From: Candidatus Moraniibacteriota bacterium
GTDB taxonomy: Bacteria > Patescibacteriota > Minisyncoccia > Moranbacterales > UBA1568
DNA length: 39,107 bases
NCBI GenBank assembly: GCA_017983435.1
Contig: JAGOBM010000003.1
Coordinates: 70,124 to 109,230, forward strand
Reading direction: 5' to 3'
Shown here: one piece after another, positions 1 through 7,327 of the stretch
Position numbering within the stretch: position 1 is the stretch's first letter
How the letters are laid out: each line of letters begins with the position of its first letter
The notes under the pieces: model-generated
Databases searched by the model: none
Seen by the model: the letters and a program-made list of their open reading frames with translations, nothing else
What the model was told of the DNA's origin: nothing
Program-made: the position numbers and the translations under genes

Positions 1-1194
1 ATTCCAACCGAAGTCAGCGGCGTCAGAGCGATAGACATCGAAGTTGAGCGTATTGCGGCCGCGGGCCAGGGTGAAGGCCGCGTCATTGCGTACCATAGCG
101 GCATTGGACCCGGCCAAGACAGAGGCGGTGTCCGTATAGGCGACGAAGGATCCGGTCCCGATTCGGAAGTTGAGCGTGGAGATAGCGGCAATCTGCTGCC
201 AGAAGACATAGTAGGCCACCCGGCTCGTCGTGATGGTCGTCGGCTCCTCGATGAAGAGCTCCCGCGTCCCCCGCTGATAGTCAGCCGAGGTCGTACCACC
301 CATCGGTGAAGCGAGGTCCATTGGCAGCATGACGGAGTTCATAATCGTCGACGATGAACCAGGTGCGAATTCATACGTCACCACCAGATAGGCCTGGGAG
401 TGATTGACACGAGCGACCGTCGCGGTCGGCTGCCAGGTCTGGGTCGCGGCTGTACTCGGATAGGCGGTCGTCGCGTTCCAGACGTAGCGGAAAAAGCGGT
501 CGGTCGCGAGCGCCCCCTCATAGTTGCCCGTCGTCACGGTTGCCGTGCCGATGCGGAGCGTCATGGTATGGTCAGTCGTCGCGGCATTGCGGTGCTCGTT
601 CCCCTGTATGACTACCGAAATATCTCTATACACTTTGCTTGCCTCTGGCAGGTACGTATCCAGTACCGGGATGGTGTCATAGGTCGTGGCGGCGGTCGCA
701 ATAGCACCGACCGGCGCATTGAGCGGAATCATCACCGTCTTCACATGCGTCGTCGACGTATCGTCGTACTCGTAGGTGATGTCGAGTGTCACACAGACAT
801 TGACCATACCGGTCGTGGTACCAGTCGATTGGTTGATCTGCAATTGGAAATCGCAGGTCATCGATGCACCAGTCCAGTTGGTCGTGAAATGACTCGTATA
901 GTCGGCCGAGAGCCAAAAAGAAGCGTTTTCACCGGAGTTGGTGAGTGTGTTGGCATTGGCGATGCTCGTATAGGCCGCCGCGCCGACCCGGCAGTTGAGG
1001 GTCTTGGTCGTGAGCGAACCGCCCGTCGCCGTAATGATGTCATTCATCGTGATATGCGCTACCACGGAGCGAAATGTCTTGGTCCCGGTCTCCGGCAGAT
1101 ACACGGTGATCTGCGTCAAAGTCGTCAACGTGTTGTTCGTCAACGCAGCCAGGGCCGGAAAAGCATACTTCACGGTTTTCAGTCGGGTGGCCAT
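1..1194 (-). CDS. Repetitive beta-rich structural protein, 3' end outside window
   Basis: An open frame runs from an ATG at 1194 to base 1 without a stop, giving 398 codons; the C-terminus lies outside the window. It starts 3 nt after the stop of the upstream gene, so the two are probably co-translated. There is no signal peptide or membrane segment. The protein is rich in Thr, Ala, Val and Ser and seems to hold three tandem modules beginning near residues 31 (VYLPETGTKTFRS), 180 (TYLPEASKVYRD) and 313 (LFIEEPTTITTSRV); modules 1 and 2 carry a fuller pattern of alternating beta strands. I do not recognise a named family. The neighbour looks like a phage tail or collar fibre, so a virion-like or surface-fibre role is possible, but this is inference. 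Confidence 0.75.
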   Translation of the reverse strand, partial: MATRLKTVKYAFPALAALTNNTLTTLTQITVYLPETGTKTFRSVVAHITMNDIITATGGSLTTKTLNCRVGAAAYTSIANANTLTNSGENASFWLSADYTSHFTTNWTGASMTCDFQLQINQSTGTTTGMVNVCVTLDITYEYDDTSTTHVKTVMIPLNAPVGAIATAATTYDTIPVLDTYLPEASKVYRDISVVIQGNEHRNAATTDHTMTLRIGTATVTTGNYEGALATDRFFRYVWNATTAYPSTAATQTWQPTATVARVNHSQAYLVVTYEFAPGSSSTIMNSVMLPMDLASPMGGTTSADYQRGTRELFIEEPTTITTSRVAYYVFWQQIAAISTLNFRIGTGSFVAYTDTASVLAGSNAAMVRNDAAFTLARGRNTLNFDVYRSDAADFGWN

Positions 1195-1197
1195 ATC

Positions 1198-1866
1198 CTA
1201 GGTGAAGTTATTGAGGAGCGCAATCAGATCCCATTTGGTATCGGTCGTATTGTAGATGAAACCGCAGTAGAGCGTCTTCGAGAGGACCGTGGTCGATGGC
1301 AGTGCCAGATCCGAGCTCGCTCGATAGACGGCATTCCACCCGAGTGTCCTCGCCGTGCCGTTGTCCTTGATGCGGACGATGAGCTGCTGCCCCTGCGTCG
1401 GCGTCCCGGTCGGCGCCGCAAAGGTCGCTCCGGCAGCCAGCGCCGTGATGATGTGGACATCGGTCGTATCGGCATTCGGAGTCGGTGTAGCGTTGGACGC
1501 TTCGGAGGTGATGCGCTTCGGGGCTTTGCGCGCGTAGTGATAGTCGATGCAGATCCAGTTGCCGCTTCCGAGCGAGAGGAATTCTGCCGTATCGCCTGCC
1601 ACCGTCACGATAGAGACACCGCCCGGCAGCATGAGCGAGGTACCATTGTAGGTCAGCGTGAGCGCGGCCGCGAAGCGGACATTGCGCCGGATGCCGGCCG
1701 CGACCGTATCAAACGCGGTAATCGTCACCGATCCGGTGATGCGGATATTGTTCGAGAGCGCCGCCCCGATATTAGTGGTCGCCGCTGAAGCGACATCGAC
1801 TTCCGCCGCCATATTGAGCGGGATACCAGTCAGTCCGACGCGATTTTTGGAAATACGTATAGCCAT
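1198..1866 (-). CDS. Tail-fibre-like structural protein
   Basis: 222 aa, no signal peptide. The first half is beta-rich with hydroxyl residues (SVTITAFDTVAAG, LTLTYNGTSLMLPGG). Around residues 90-115 is a segment typical of phage tail fibre and collar proteins (AEFLSLGSGNWICIDYHYA). The C-terminal third (RIKDNGTARTLGWN, then KTLYCGFIYN and WDLIALLNNF at the end) resembles distal domains of phage or CPR surface fibres. It sits 3 nt after the Tat-anchor gene's stop and 3 nt before the repetitive protein, so the three are likely one transcript. Function by resemblance only. The arginine-rich frame on the opposite strand over this region is a shadow. Confidence 0.7.
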   Translation of the reverse strand: MAIRISKNRVGLTGIPLNMAAEVDVASAATTNIGAALSNNIRITGSVTITAFDTVAAGIRRNVRFAAALTLTYNGTSLMLPGGVSIVTVAGDTAEFLSLGSGNWICIDYHYARKAPKRITSEASNATPTPNADTTDVHIITALAAGATFAAPTGTPTQGQQLIVRIKDNGTARTLGWNAVYRASSDLALPSTTVLSKTLYCGFIYNTTDTKWDLIALLNNFT

Positions 1867-1869
1867 AGA

Positions 1870-2277
1870 CTAGAATTCCTCCTTATCGATGACCAAGAGC
1901 TCATCGCCTTCATCATCCGTCACCCGCAGCTGGCGGCCAGTCTCCGTCACTTTGAAATTCTGAAACGTCTGCTCAGAGAGCACTGTATCGCCGCGCAGCA
2001 GATTGACCAGCGGATTCATATATTTGCCCGCCATAAATACCGCCCCGCCGAACAGCGCGTATTTGAGGAACGCCCGCCGACGATCATCGATGACCAGGAT
2101 ATCATCCATCGAGACGCCCGACTTCCCGGTTACCCGCTTGGCGAGCATCCGACACCACGCGACCACTCGCTTCGGAGCAGCCCGCTTGACGGCTGATCGA
2201 ACAGAAAGACAGGCTCGTTTCCCTGTATGAGAAACCAGTGATTTTCCTGCCTTCAATCTCCACTTCCAATCACGCAT
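1870..2277 (-). CDS. Small protein with Tat-type signal anchor
   Basis: 135 aa from ATG 2277, just after the tatA stop at 2315. The frame is open to 2385, but a start there would overlap tatA heavily. No clear Shine-Dalgarno sequence supports 2277; an internal ATG at 2109 would put the signal close to the N-terminus. The key feature is DDRRRAFLKYALFGGAVF, which fits the twin-arginine consensus (RRxFLK followed by a mildly hydrophobic stretch), then a small acidic domain (TDDEGDELLVIDKEEF). An Arg/Lys-rich segment precedes it. Lying directly after tatA, it is a plausible dedicated Tat substrate or Tat-inserted membrane protein. No cofactor motif is visible, so its role outside the membrane is unknown. 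Confidence 0.6.
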   Translation of the reverse strand: MRDWKWRLKAGKSLVSHTGKRACLSVRSAVKRAAPKRVVAWCRMLAKRVTGKSGVSMDDILVIDDRRRAFLKYALFGGAVFMAGKYMNPLVNLLRGDTVLSEQTFQNFKVTETGRQLRVTDDEGDELLVIDKEEF

Positions 2278-2314
2278 CGGTTTGTCTTTTTTTTGTATCC
2301 CGTCTGCTGCCTCT

Positions 2315-2503
2315 TTACTGACCTTCCTTGTCTGAAAGATCCTTGAGCTCCTCTTCGACTTCCTTTTTCCCCTTCTTGAATTCACCGGTCACGCGGCCCA
2401 GTGAGCGCGAAAACTCCACGATTTTGCCGCTTCCGAAGAACAATACCGCCACCACGAGGACGATCACGATGATCTCCGGCATTCCGAGTCCGAACATATG
2501 CAT
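2315..2503 (-). CDS. tatA: Sec-independent translocase subunit TatA/TatE
   Basis: 62 aa, or 60 if translation begins at the second ATG (2497), which gives the usual TatA beginning MFGLGMPEI. It has one N-terminal membrane helix (IIVIVLVVAVLFFG), the FG hinge, an amphipathic helix (KIVEFSRSLGRVTGEFKKG) and an acidic/basic tail, as in TatA/TatE. TatA oligomers form the pore through which folded proteins with twin-arginine signals cross the membrane. tatC lies upstream on the same strand, separated by a secreted-protein gene and a terminator, so tatA has its own promoter with a TGCTATAAT box near 2526-2534. The next gene encodes a twin-arginine motif. Confidence 0.9.
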   Translation of the reverse strand: MHMFGLGMPEIIVIVLVVAVLFFGSGKIVEFSRSLGRVTGEFKKGKKEVEEELKDLSDKEGQ

Positions 2504-2525
2504 GCATTAATGATAGGTTGAGACT

Positions 2526-2534
2526 ATTATAGCA
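2526..2534 (-). promoter_or_regulatory. Extended -10 promoter of tatA
   Basis: Read on the minus strand, TGCTATAAT lies at 2534-2526, about 23-29 nt before the tatA start. The -35 region falls inside the preceding terminator hairpin and matches the consensus poorly, so the TG extension may compensate. The same TGCTATAMT box recurs at several other genes here. Confidence 0.55.
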
Positions 2535-2537
2535 TAC

Positions 2538-2564
2538 GAAAAAAGCCCCGGAAAAGCCGGGGCT
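2538..2564 (-). terminator. Intrinsic terminator after the secreted-protein gene
   Basis: On the minus strand a GC-rich hairpin (AGCCCCGGC, TTTT loop, CCGGGGCT) is followed directly by a T run. It ends the tatC-secreted protein transcript and separates it from tatA. Confidence 0.85.
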
Positions 2565-2579
2565 CGCACCAAATCTCTT

Positions 2580-3398
2580 CTATTCGCCCTCCGTCGGCTC
2601 GGAAACTGTCGGAGTTTCTGCTGCTTCTGCGGCTATCGGTGTTTCCGCCACGGTCTCCTCCGTCGTATCGCTCGGACTCACGGTATCAGCCGGCACGACG
2701 ATCGGCTCCGGCATGCTCGTATCGACGGCGAGGAACTCTGCCACCGCTTCGACGATAATCGCCCGGATCTCCGCATCCGAGAGGCCGGTCGGCTGACTGA
2801 CTGTCTCCTGATCATCCGCCGTATCGGAAGAATTGTTCGAAGTAGAGGCATCAGCATCCGTCTCTGTGGCGCTCGCCGTATCGCCCGCTGCCGGCTTCTT
2901 GACCGGCTGACCGACTAGTCCGGCATAGCGCGATGAAGCCGTCGGAGCGGCGGCGACCCGGACCGCGGCCTGCGCTTCCCGGAGATAGGCGACTTCACGG
3001 TCGATCACCTGGCCGATCTGCTCGGCAAGATACGTGCCGAGATCCCGCTTGCCCAGCAATTTCTTGGGAATATCCATCTTGCCCGTCTTGCGTACCGGCT
3101 GCCAGGCTCCGCCCGCGACCGCGAGTGTCTGATACGCATACACCGCATGATATGCTTCAGCATCTTCGGTAATCGCATCAATACGCAATCCCAGATCAAA
3201 ACGCTTCATATCCTCGGCCACAAGCTGCTTCGTATCGGTTTTCTTGGGTAGAACCGGAGCACCCGTATCGGCCGGAGCGAAGACCGCCTGCCGCAGCTCA
3301 GGGCTCGATGCAAATGCCGCGCCGGTGCCCAAGAGCACCACCGCTACGATCAGTGGAAACGCGTTGTTGTATTTGATGAAGTCGAGAATCTTTCTCAT
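2580..3398 (-). CDS. Secreted or membrane-anchored protein, unknown function
   Basis: 272 aa. The N-terminus (MRKILDFIKYNNAFPLIVAV, then VLLGTGAAFA) is a signal peptide or uncleaved membrane anchor. A structured extracytoplasmic region spans roughly 55-150, with a Trp/Tyr-containing strand pattern and a helical stretch (TYLAEQIGQVIDREVAYLREA). The C-terminal half is disordered and acidic, full of Thr, Ser, Glu and Ala, with one short helical island (LSDAEIRAIIVEAVAEFL). It begins 31 nt after tatC and ends at a strong terminator, so it forms a two-gene unit with tatC. I do not recognise the family. No twin-arginine motif is present, so it is probably a Sec substrate despite its neighbour. Confidence 0.8.
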   Translation of the reverse strand: MRKILDFIKYNNAFPLIVAVVLLGTGAAFASSPELRQAVFAPADTGAPVLPKKTDTKQLVAEDMKRFDLGLRIDAITEDAEAYHAVYAYQTLAVAGGAWQPVRKTGKMDIPKKLLGKRDLGTYLAEQIGQVIDREVAYLREAQAAVRVAAAPTASSRYAGLVGQPVKKPAAGDTASATETDADASTSNNSSDTADDQETVSQPTGLSDAEIRAIIVEAVAEFLAVDTSMPEPIVVPADTVSPSDTTEETVAETPIAAEAAETPTVSEPTEGE

Positions 3399-3429
3399 AG
3401 AGTCATCACTAGTATATCACGCGCCCGCA

Positions 3430-4191
3430 TCATGCACGGACCGCGACGAGCGCGCCAGCTATGTACAGGCCCATCAGTGGTACAGAGAGAAACGCCATAG
3501 TCACTCCGCTGCCATCCGGCGTGATGATAGCCGAAAACACGATAGCGGCCACCACAGCGCCACGCCAGTGTCCGAACCAGAACCCCCGAGGGATCAGGCC
3601 AATACGCGATGAGACAACCATGCCCACCGGCAGAAGGAAAGCCGCACCGACCGAGATAGTCAGGAAAAAGACAGACGAGATGAAATCATCCAGCGCGAAG
3701 AGCGGCGCGACTCCCATCGGCTCAGCAAATGAATAGAGCAAAGCGAATGTCTCCGGAATGATGACGAAATACGCGAGCGCGGATCCAGCATAAAAAAGAG
3801 CGAGCGCCGGAATCAAGGAGCGTGTCAGGATCCGCCGTTCGGTATGCCGCAGCGCCGGCCGCAAGAACCGGACGATCAGGAAGAGTCCGTATGGAAACAC
3901 TGCAAGAAGCGATACGAGCAGCGCGATGACGATCGGCGCGACAAACGGACTGACCGGTCCGAGCGCGACTACCGGTACCTCGGCCGGGATGAGTCTCGAT
4001 TTCGACTCGAGAAAGATCTGCGTCGCGAGCGAAGGCGTCCCCGGGTGGAGGATCGGCATCTCGATCCCTCGTATTTCTATCGTCCCCGGGGAGAGCGTCA
4101 AAAGTCCGATAAAAACCATCAAGAGGACAACCGCGAAACGCACGATCATCCTCCTGACAGCTTTGAATTCTTCAAGCGCGATATGACTCAT
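3430..4191 (-). CDS. tatC: Sec-independent translocase subunit TatC
   Basis: 253 aa from ATG 4191, which gives the family-typical start MSHIALEEFKAVRRM (compare SHLxELRxR). The frame stays open to 4305, but the extra residues are translated from an intergenic hairpin repeat and are rejected. Membrane helices are visible near residues 18-33, 80-110, 130-155, 165-190, 200-220 and 225-245, matching six-helix TatC. The periplasmic loop after helix 1 is long, as usual. TatC recognises the twin-arginine signal and recruits TatA. With tatA 0.9 kb downstream on the same strand, the window encodes a minimal TatAC system; no separate tatB is seen. Confidence 0.88.
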   Translation of the reverse strand: MSHIALEEFKAVRRMIVRFAVVLLMVFIGLLTLSPGTIEIRGIEMPILHPGTPSLATQIFLESKSRLIPAEVPVVALGPVSPFVAPIVIALLVSLLAVFPYGLFLIVRFLRPALRHTERRILTRSLIPALALFYAGSALAYFVIIPETFALLYSFAEPMGVAPLFALDDFISSVFFLTISVGAAFLLPVGMVVSSRIGLIPRGFWFGHWRGAVVAAIVFSAIITPDGSGVTMAFLSVPLMGLYIAGALVAVRA

Positions 4192-4248
4192 ATATTTCGA
4201 TAGGATTCCCGGGCCACGAAAGCAGATTTTCCTTACTAACTGATGACT

Positions 4249-4335
4249 CTTTCCAAGGGTGCAAGGCAATCCTTTCCTCGCTATCGCCTCGGAAGTCTCG
4301 GGCATCAGAAAAAATTACCTTGCACCCTCGGAAAG
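4249..4335 (-). repeat. Conserved-loop hairpin, copy A
   Basis: Arms 4249-4270 and 4314-4335 are inverted copies over 22 bp with two differences. Both differences are A-C on the plus strand but G-U on the minus strand. The interval holds, on the minus strand, the shared 17-nt motif (4297-4281) flanked by T-rich and A-rich ends that extend the stem. Weaker complementarity continues outward to about 4216 and 4362. It lies 3' of the 705-aa protein gene in the same orientation; no ordinary T-tailed terminator was seen there. Translation of this repeat creates the false N-terminal extension of TatC. Confidence 0.85.
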
Positions 4336-4404
4336 AAATTCTATCTCTGAATTTACTTTCGTAGCCTGGAGAGACAACTCAATGTTGTTTGTACGCTCTT
4401 CAAT

Positions 4405-6522
4405 TTAGAGCTCATCGAAGACGAGCATAGCGTTGTCATCGTTGTCATAGACGCCGAGCTCCGTCGCGGAATCATTCTTCATATAGACTCCGTTGCCGAA
4501 CTTGAGCACGTTCTCGACGAAGATATTGCCCTCGCCGGTAAGCGTCAGCGCCGGACATGCATCATTATCGCAGACCCAGACGTTCTCGGAAAGCGCCCGA
4601 ATATCGCCGCCGACCGCCCCCGCGAGGAGATCGCCCACGGCATCGACGGTGAATTCGCTGTAATACGTCAAATCTTTGGAAAGGCGCAGCTGCGGCGCTG
4701 AAGCCGCTTGGACGATATCCAAGATGCGATTCGGAGCGCTCGTGCCGATACCGACATTGCCGGAAGCATCTACGACCATCGGCGTCGTATCCCCCGCCTC
4801 ATCATTGACACGAAGCGACAGTCCGGCTCCCGTATTGGTCGAGAGGATCTCACCGGTTGAGGTGATACCGCCCGAGGCGATAGAGATACCAGTGGTCACG
4901 CCCGTACCGATAGAGATACCGGTCGTGACGCCGTTGCCGATAGTGATGGCCGTCGTGATCGTGCCGGCGGTCTCAAGAATCTTGATCGCGTCCGTCATGG
5001 TGCCCGCTCCTGTGTTTTCTACCAGGAGACCGGTGCCGACGGTCTCGTTGGCATCACGATTGTCTACCTGCAGAATAGTCTCCGTCGTACCGGTCGCGGC
5101 GCTATCATCCTTGTTCGCCACTACAAAAGCCCGCTGGGTAAGAATATCCGTCGCGGCATCGTTGGTAATGGTCACCGAAAGTCCATCCATAGCGATGGCC
5201 GTCACGTTGTTGGTATTCCAGTCCATCGTCTGAGACCAGTCGCTCATCGCGATCGCGCCGGTCGTGCCTGCATCACCGATCGTATCCCAGGTCGTGCCAC
5301 CGCCCGTACCGCAGCCCGCGTTCGTCTCATTACAGATGGTTTTGGTCGTCCCACCTTCATTGATCTTGAATTTGCCCGCCGTCGAGTCATACCAGATATC
5401 ACCTGCCGCCGCGCCCGATACACCGGCCACCGAGGTCGAAAGGAAATCGCCGGTCGCGACTGCTACCCGGCCATTGCCCGCATTGAGCGTCAGCGCGCTC
5501 GCTGCACCGGAAGCGATGGTCAGCGCTCCGGAATCAGTAATTGTGTTGGTCGTAAACGTCTGTGAACCGATCACCGTGCCCGTAATGAAGTTCGCGACAC
5601 CCGCGGCGGTCACCGACCAGTTGTTGTCCACGATAGAGACCCCGGTCGAAGCAGCATTGCCGATAGTGATGGTGTCGGCACCGGCATTGCCGATGGTGAT
5701 GGTGTCGGCACCGGTCGAGCCCAGGGTGATCGTCGTGGCAGACGTCGCAGTGAGTGAGGTACCAGATACTGTGAGCGATCCAGTCGAGACTGAATCATTG
5801 AGGTTGATGATACCGGCCCCGTCAGCCACGACAACCAGGTCCTCACCGGTACCCGTCGTGATATCGGTCGTGGCTCCCGAGAACACCAATCCAGTCGAGC
5901 CGATAGTCTTGTTGGTCAGGGTCTGGATCGTCGTGGTATCGGCGAGAGTGATGGTCCCGGCCGGCAGGGTCGCGGTGGTGCTCGCGGTCGAGGTGAGCGT
6001 GAGCGGAAAAGCGCCGGTCGTCGAGAAGGCATCCGCAAAGGAGACCGTCTTGCCGTTGGCGATGGTCAGGGTACCGGTCGTATCGGTAACCGTGAGACCA
6101 TGCACCTTGTCGGCATTGAAGGCGTACGGCACCGCGGTGAAGCGGATGAGCGGGGTCATCTGGCCATTGCTGTTGAAGTTCACCCCGAGGTAGATGTTGT
6201 CGGTATTGAAATCGACTGAGCCGGGCAGCGCGGTCGTGTCACCGAGGCCCGTCTGGAAGACACCGTCGGTGACGGTCAAGCTCTTGGATTCGCGCCACAC
6301 CGCGTCGTTGTTGGCCCCGGCGGTACACGCAGTGGCCGGACTCGCGGTCGTGTAGAGACAGAGCAGGAAGTTGTAGCTCCCGTTGGTCACGTTGGTCCCG
6401 TCGGTGTTCACGACCTTGCCCTGGAAGTTGATCTCCTTGTTGATCCCGGCCGCTGCCTCAGCAGAAGGCGCAAACGCGACAGAACCCGTGATCATCACGA
6501 GTGCTGCGAGCGCGTATTGCAT
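4405..6522 (-). CDS. Large secreted repeat protein with tail-fibre-like modules
   Basis: 705 aa from ATG 6522. This start is chosen because GGGAGG lies about 5 nt upstream and because it gives a clean signal peptide ending near PSAEAA. Two upstream in-frame ATGs lack these features. Residues 25-145 form a domain starting INKEINFQGKVVN, found ahead of many CPR surface proteins. The body is a long Thr/Gly/Ile-rich series of short beta repeats (for example DTITIGNAGADTITIGN and TTGISIGTGVTTGISI), as in beta-helical or tail-fibre stalks. Near residue 630 is GNVGIGTSAPNRILDI, a motif that precedes many fibre tips. The end is acidic. It is probably an extracellular fibre or adhesin. It has its own promoter and a leader hairpin. 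Confidence 0.85.
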   Translation of the reverse strand: MQYALAALVMITGSVAFAPSAEAAAGINKEINFQGKVVNTDGTNVTNGSYNFLLCLYTTASPATACTAGANNDAVWRESKSLTVTDGVFQTGLGDTTALPGSVDFNTDNIYLGVNFNSNGQMTPLIRFTAVPYAFNADKVHGLTVTDTTGTLTIANGKTVSFADAFSTTGAFPLTLTSTASTTATLPAGTITLADTTTIQTLTNKTIGSTGLVFSGATTDITTGTGEDLVVVADGAGIINLNDSVSTGSLTVSGTSLTATSATTITLGSTGADTITIGNAGADTITIGNAASTGVSIVDNNWSVTAAGVANFITGTVIGSQTFTTNTITDSGALTIASGAASALTLNAGNGRVAVATGDFLSTSVAGVSGAAAGDIWYDSTAGKFKINEGGTTKTICNETNAGCGTGGGTTWDTIGDAGTTGAIAMSDWSQTMDWNTNNVTAIAMDGLSVTITNDAATDILTQRAFVVANKDDSAATGTTETILQVDNRDANETVGTGLLVENTGAGTMTDAIKILETAGTITTAITIGNGVTTGISIGTGVTTGISIASGGITSTGEILSTNTGAGLSLRVNDEAGDTTPMVVDASGNVGIGTSAPNRILDIVQAASAPQLRLSKDLTYYSEFTVDAVGDLLAGAVGGDIRALSENVWVCDNDACPALTLTGEGNIFVENVLKFGNGVYMKNDSATELGVYDNDDNAMLVFDEL

Positions 6523-6561
6523 TTTCCCTCCCTGGGTGCGAAACATAGTTTTTGTTTTGGC

Positions 6562-6599
6562 AAAAAAGAAAACGGATGTCGGTTTCCCGACCACCCGTT
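6562..6599 (-). terminator. Terminator-like hairpin in the leader of the 705-aa protein gene
   Basis: On the minus strand, between promoter and start codon, AACGGGTGGTCGG and CCGACATCCGTT pair around a GAAA loop with one bulged G and one G-U pair. TTCTTTTTT follows. It is downstream of the promoter, so it would act on this gene's own transcript (attenuation or leader processing). Confidence 0.65.
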
Positions 6600-6615
6600 A
6601 CTTTTATATACATCT

Positions 6616-6644
6616 ATTATAGCAGCAAAAAACCCTTTAGTCAA
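6616..6644 (-). promoter_or_regulatory. Promoter of the 705-aa protein gene
   Basis: Minus-strand TTGACT (6644-6639), a 17-bp spacer ending in TGC, then TATAAT (6621-6616). Near-consensus housekeeping promoter with an extended -10. Confidence 0.85.
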
Positions 6645-6658
6645 GCCATAAACAGCTA

Positions 6659-7327
6659 TCATGGCAGTTGACTTTCCCGAGGGGCCCATGCGAAGAGCGC
6701 GAGGATTTCAGAAAAATCACCGATTAATTTTTCCGGCGTCTCATACGCGGAAACGATGGCTACTGAAGCCACGAAACGATTCTCATGCGGCAGATAGGCG
6801 ACGATCTCGTAGACCGCATCGAGTTTTTCAAAAGCGATGACTTCCTGGTCGTGCCAGCGGATCCGCGTCTCGCGATACGCTTCCGGATGCGTCTTCCGTA
6901 GGGTGTACGAGGTCAGCTGCGAGGGACTGATGCCCGGCGCTTCATCGATGGTCACCGCTACCTTGCGCAAGTTGCCGGTCGCATCGCTCCAGTAGGCCTG
7001 CTCGCGGAGCGTCGTCCCGGGAGCGATGTTCGTCTCGCGCGCCTTGTCTTCGTAGCTCTCGGGCAAGGTGATTTTGAAGTAGCCCTTCACATGCTCGGCG
7101 AGCACCGGTGGCAGATCGGGATTGGCCAGATCGGCTTTGGGAGCGATGACCCGGACTGAGCCTTCAGCCGGTTGCGAGAGCTCCTGATAGAGATACCACA
7201 GTCCGAAGCCGAGCAGATGGAGCGCCAGGAGGATCAGCGCCTTTTTCCCCAGCTGCCGTCGCTTCGGTGTTGTGGACACCGTCGTCGTAGTACTGCGAAT
7301 CTCTTCTTCAGTCAGGCTATCAGTCAT
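6659..7327 (-). CDS. Membrane-anchored partner of DUF916-like proteins
   Basis: 222 aa from ATG 7327, which overlaps the upstream stop as ATGA, so translation is coupled. The first 30 residues are Thr/Ser-rich and cytoplasmic. A basic stretch (KRRQLGKKA) precedes one membrane helix (LILLALHLLGFGLWYLYQEL). The outer domain of about 155 aa has mixed alpha/beta character with conserved aromatics (GYFKITLPESYEDKA, RIRWHDQEVIAFEKLDAVYE), resembling small lipoprotein-like or PsbP-like folds. That comparison is a guess. It is the last gene of the unit 9365-6659, and its tight coupling suggests it forms a complex with the two DUF916-like proteins. Confidence 0.8.
   Translation of the reverse strand: MTDSLTEEEIRSTTTTVSTTPKRRQLGKKALILLALHLLGFGLWYLYQELSQPAEGSVRVIAPKADLANPDLPPVLAEHVKGYFKITLPESYEDKARETNIAPGTTLREQAYWSDATGNLRKVAVTIDEAPGISPSQLTSYTLRKTHPEAYRETRIRWHDQEVIAFEKLDAVYEIVAYLPHENRFVASVAIVSAYETPEKLIGDFSEILALFAWAPRESQLP

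Noticed and set aside
400-1788. 462-aa plus-strand open frame
   Set aside because: Arg-rich shadow of the two minus-strand structural genes, which have a balanced composition and sensible spacing.
4192-4305. N-terminal extension of TatC beginning MPETSEAIARKG
   Set aside because: It is hairpin copy A read as protein; the family-typical start is ATG 4191. The same peptide appears in a false frame at hairpin copy B.
5264-6193. Long plus-strand frames opposite the 705-aa protein
   Set aside because: Val/Pro/Ala-rich shadows caused by repetitive codon use; the minus-strand gene has signal peptide, ribosome site and promoter.
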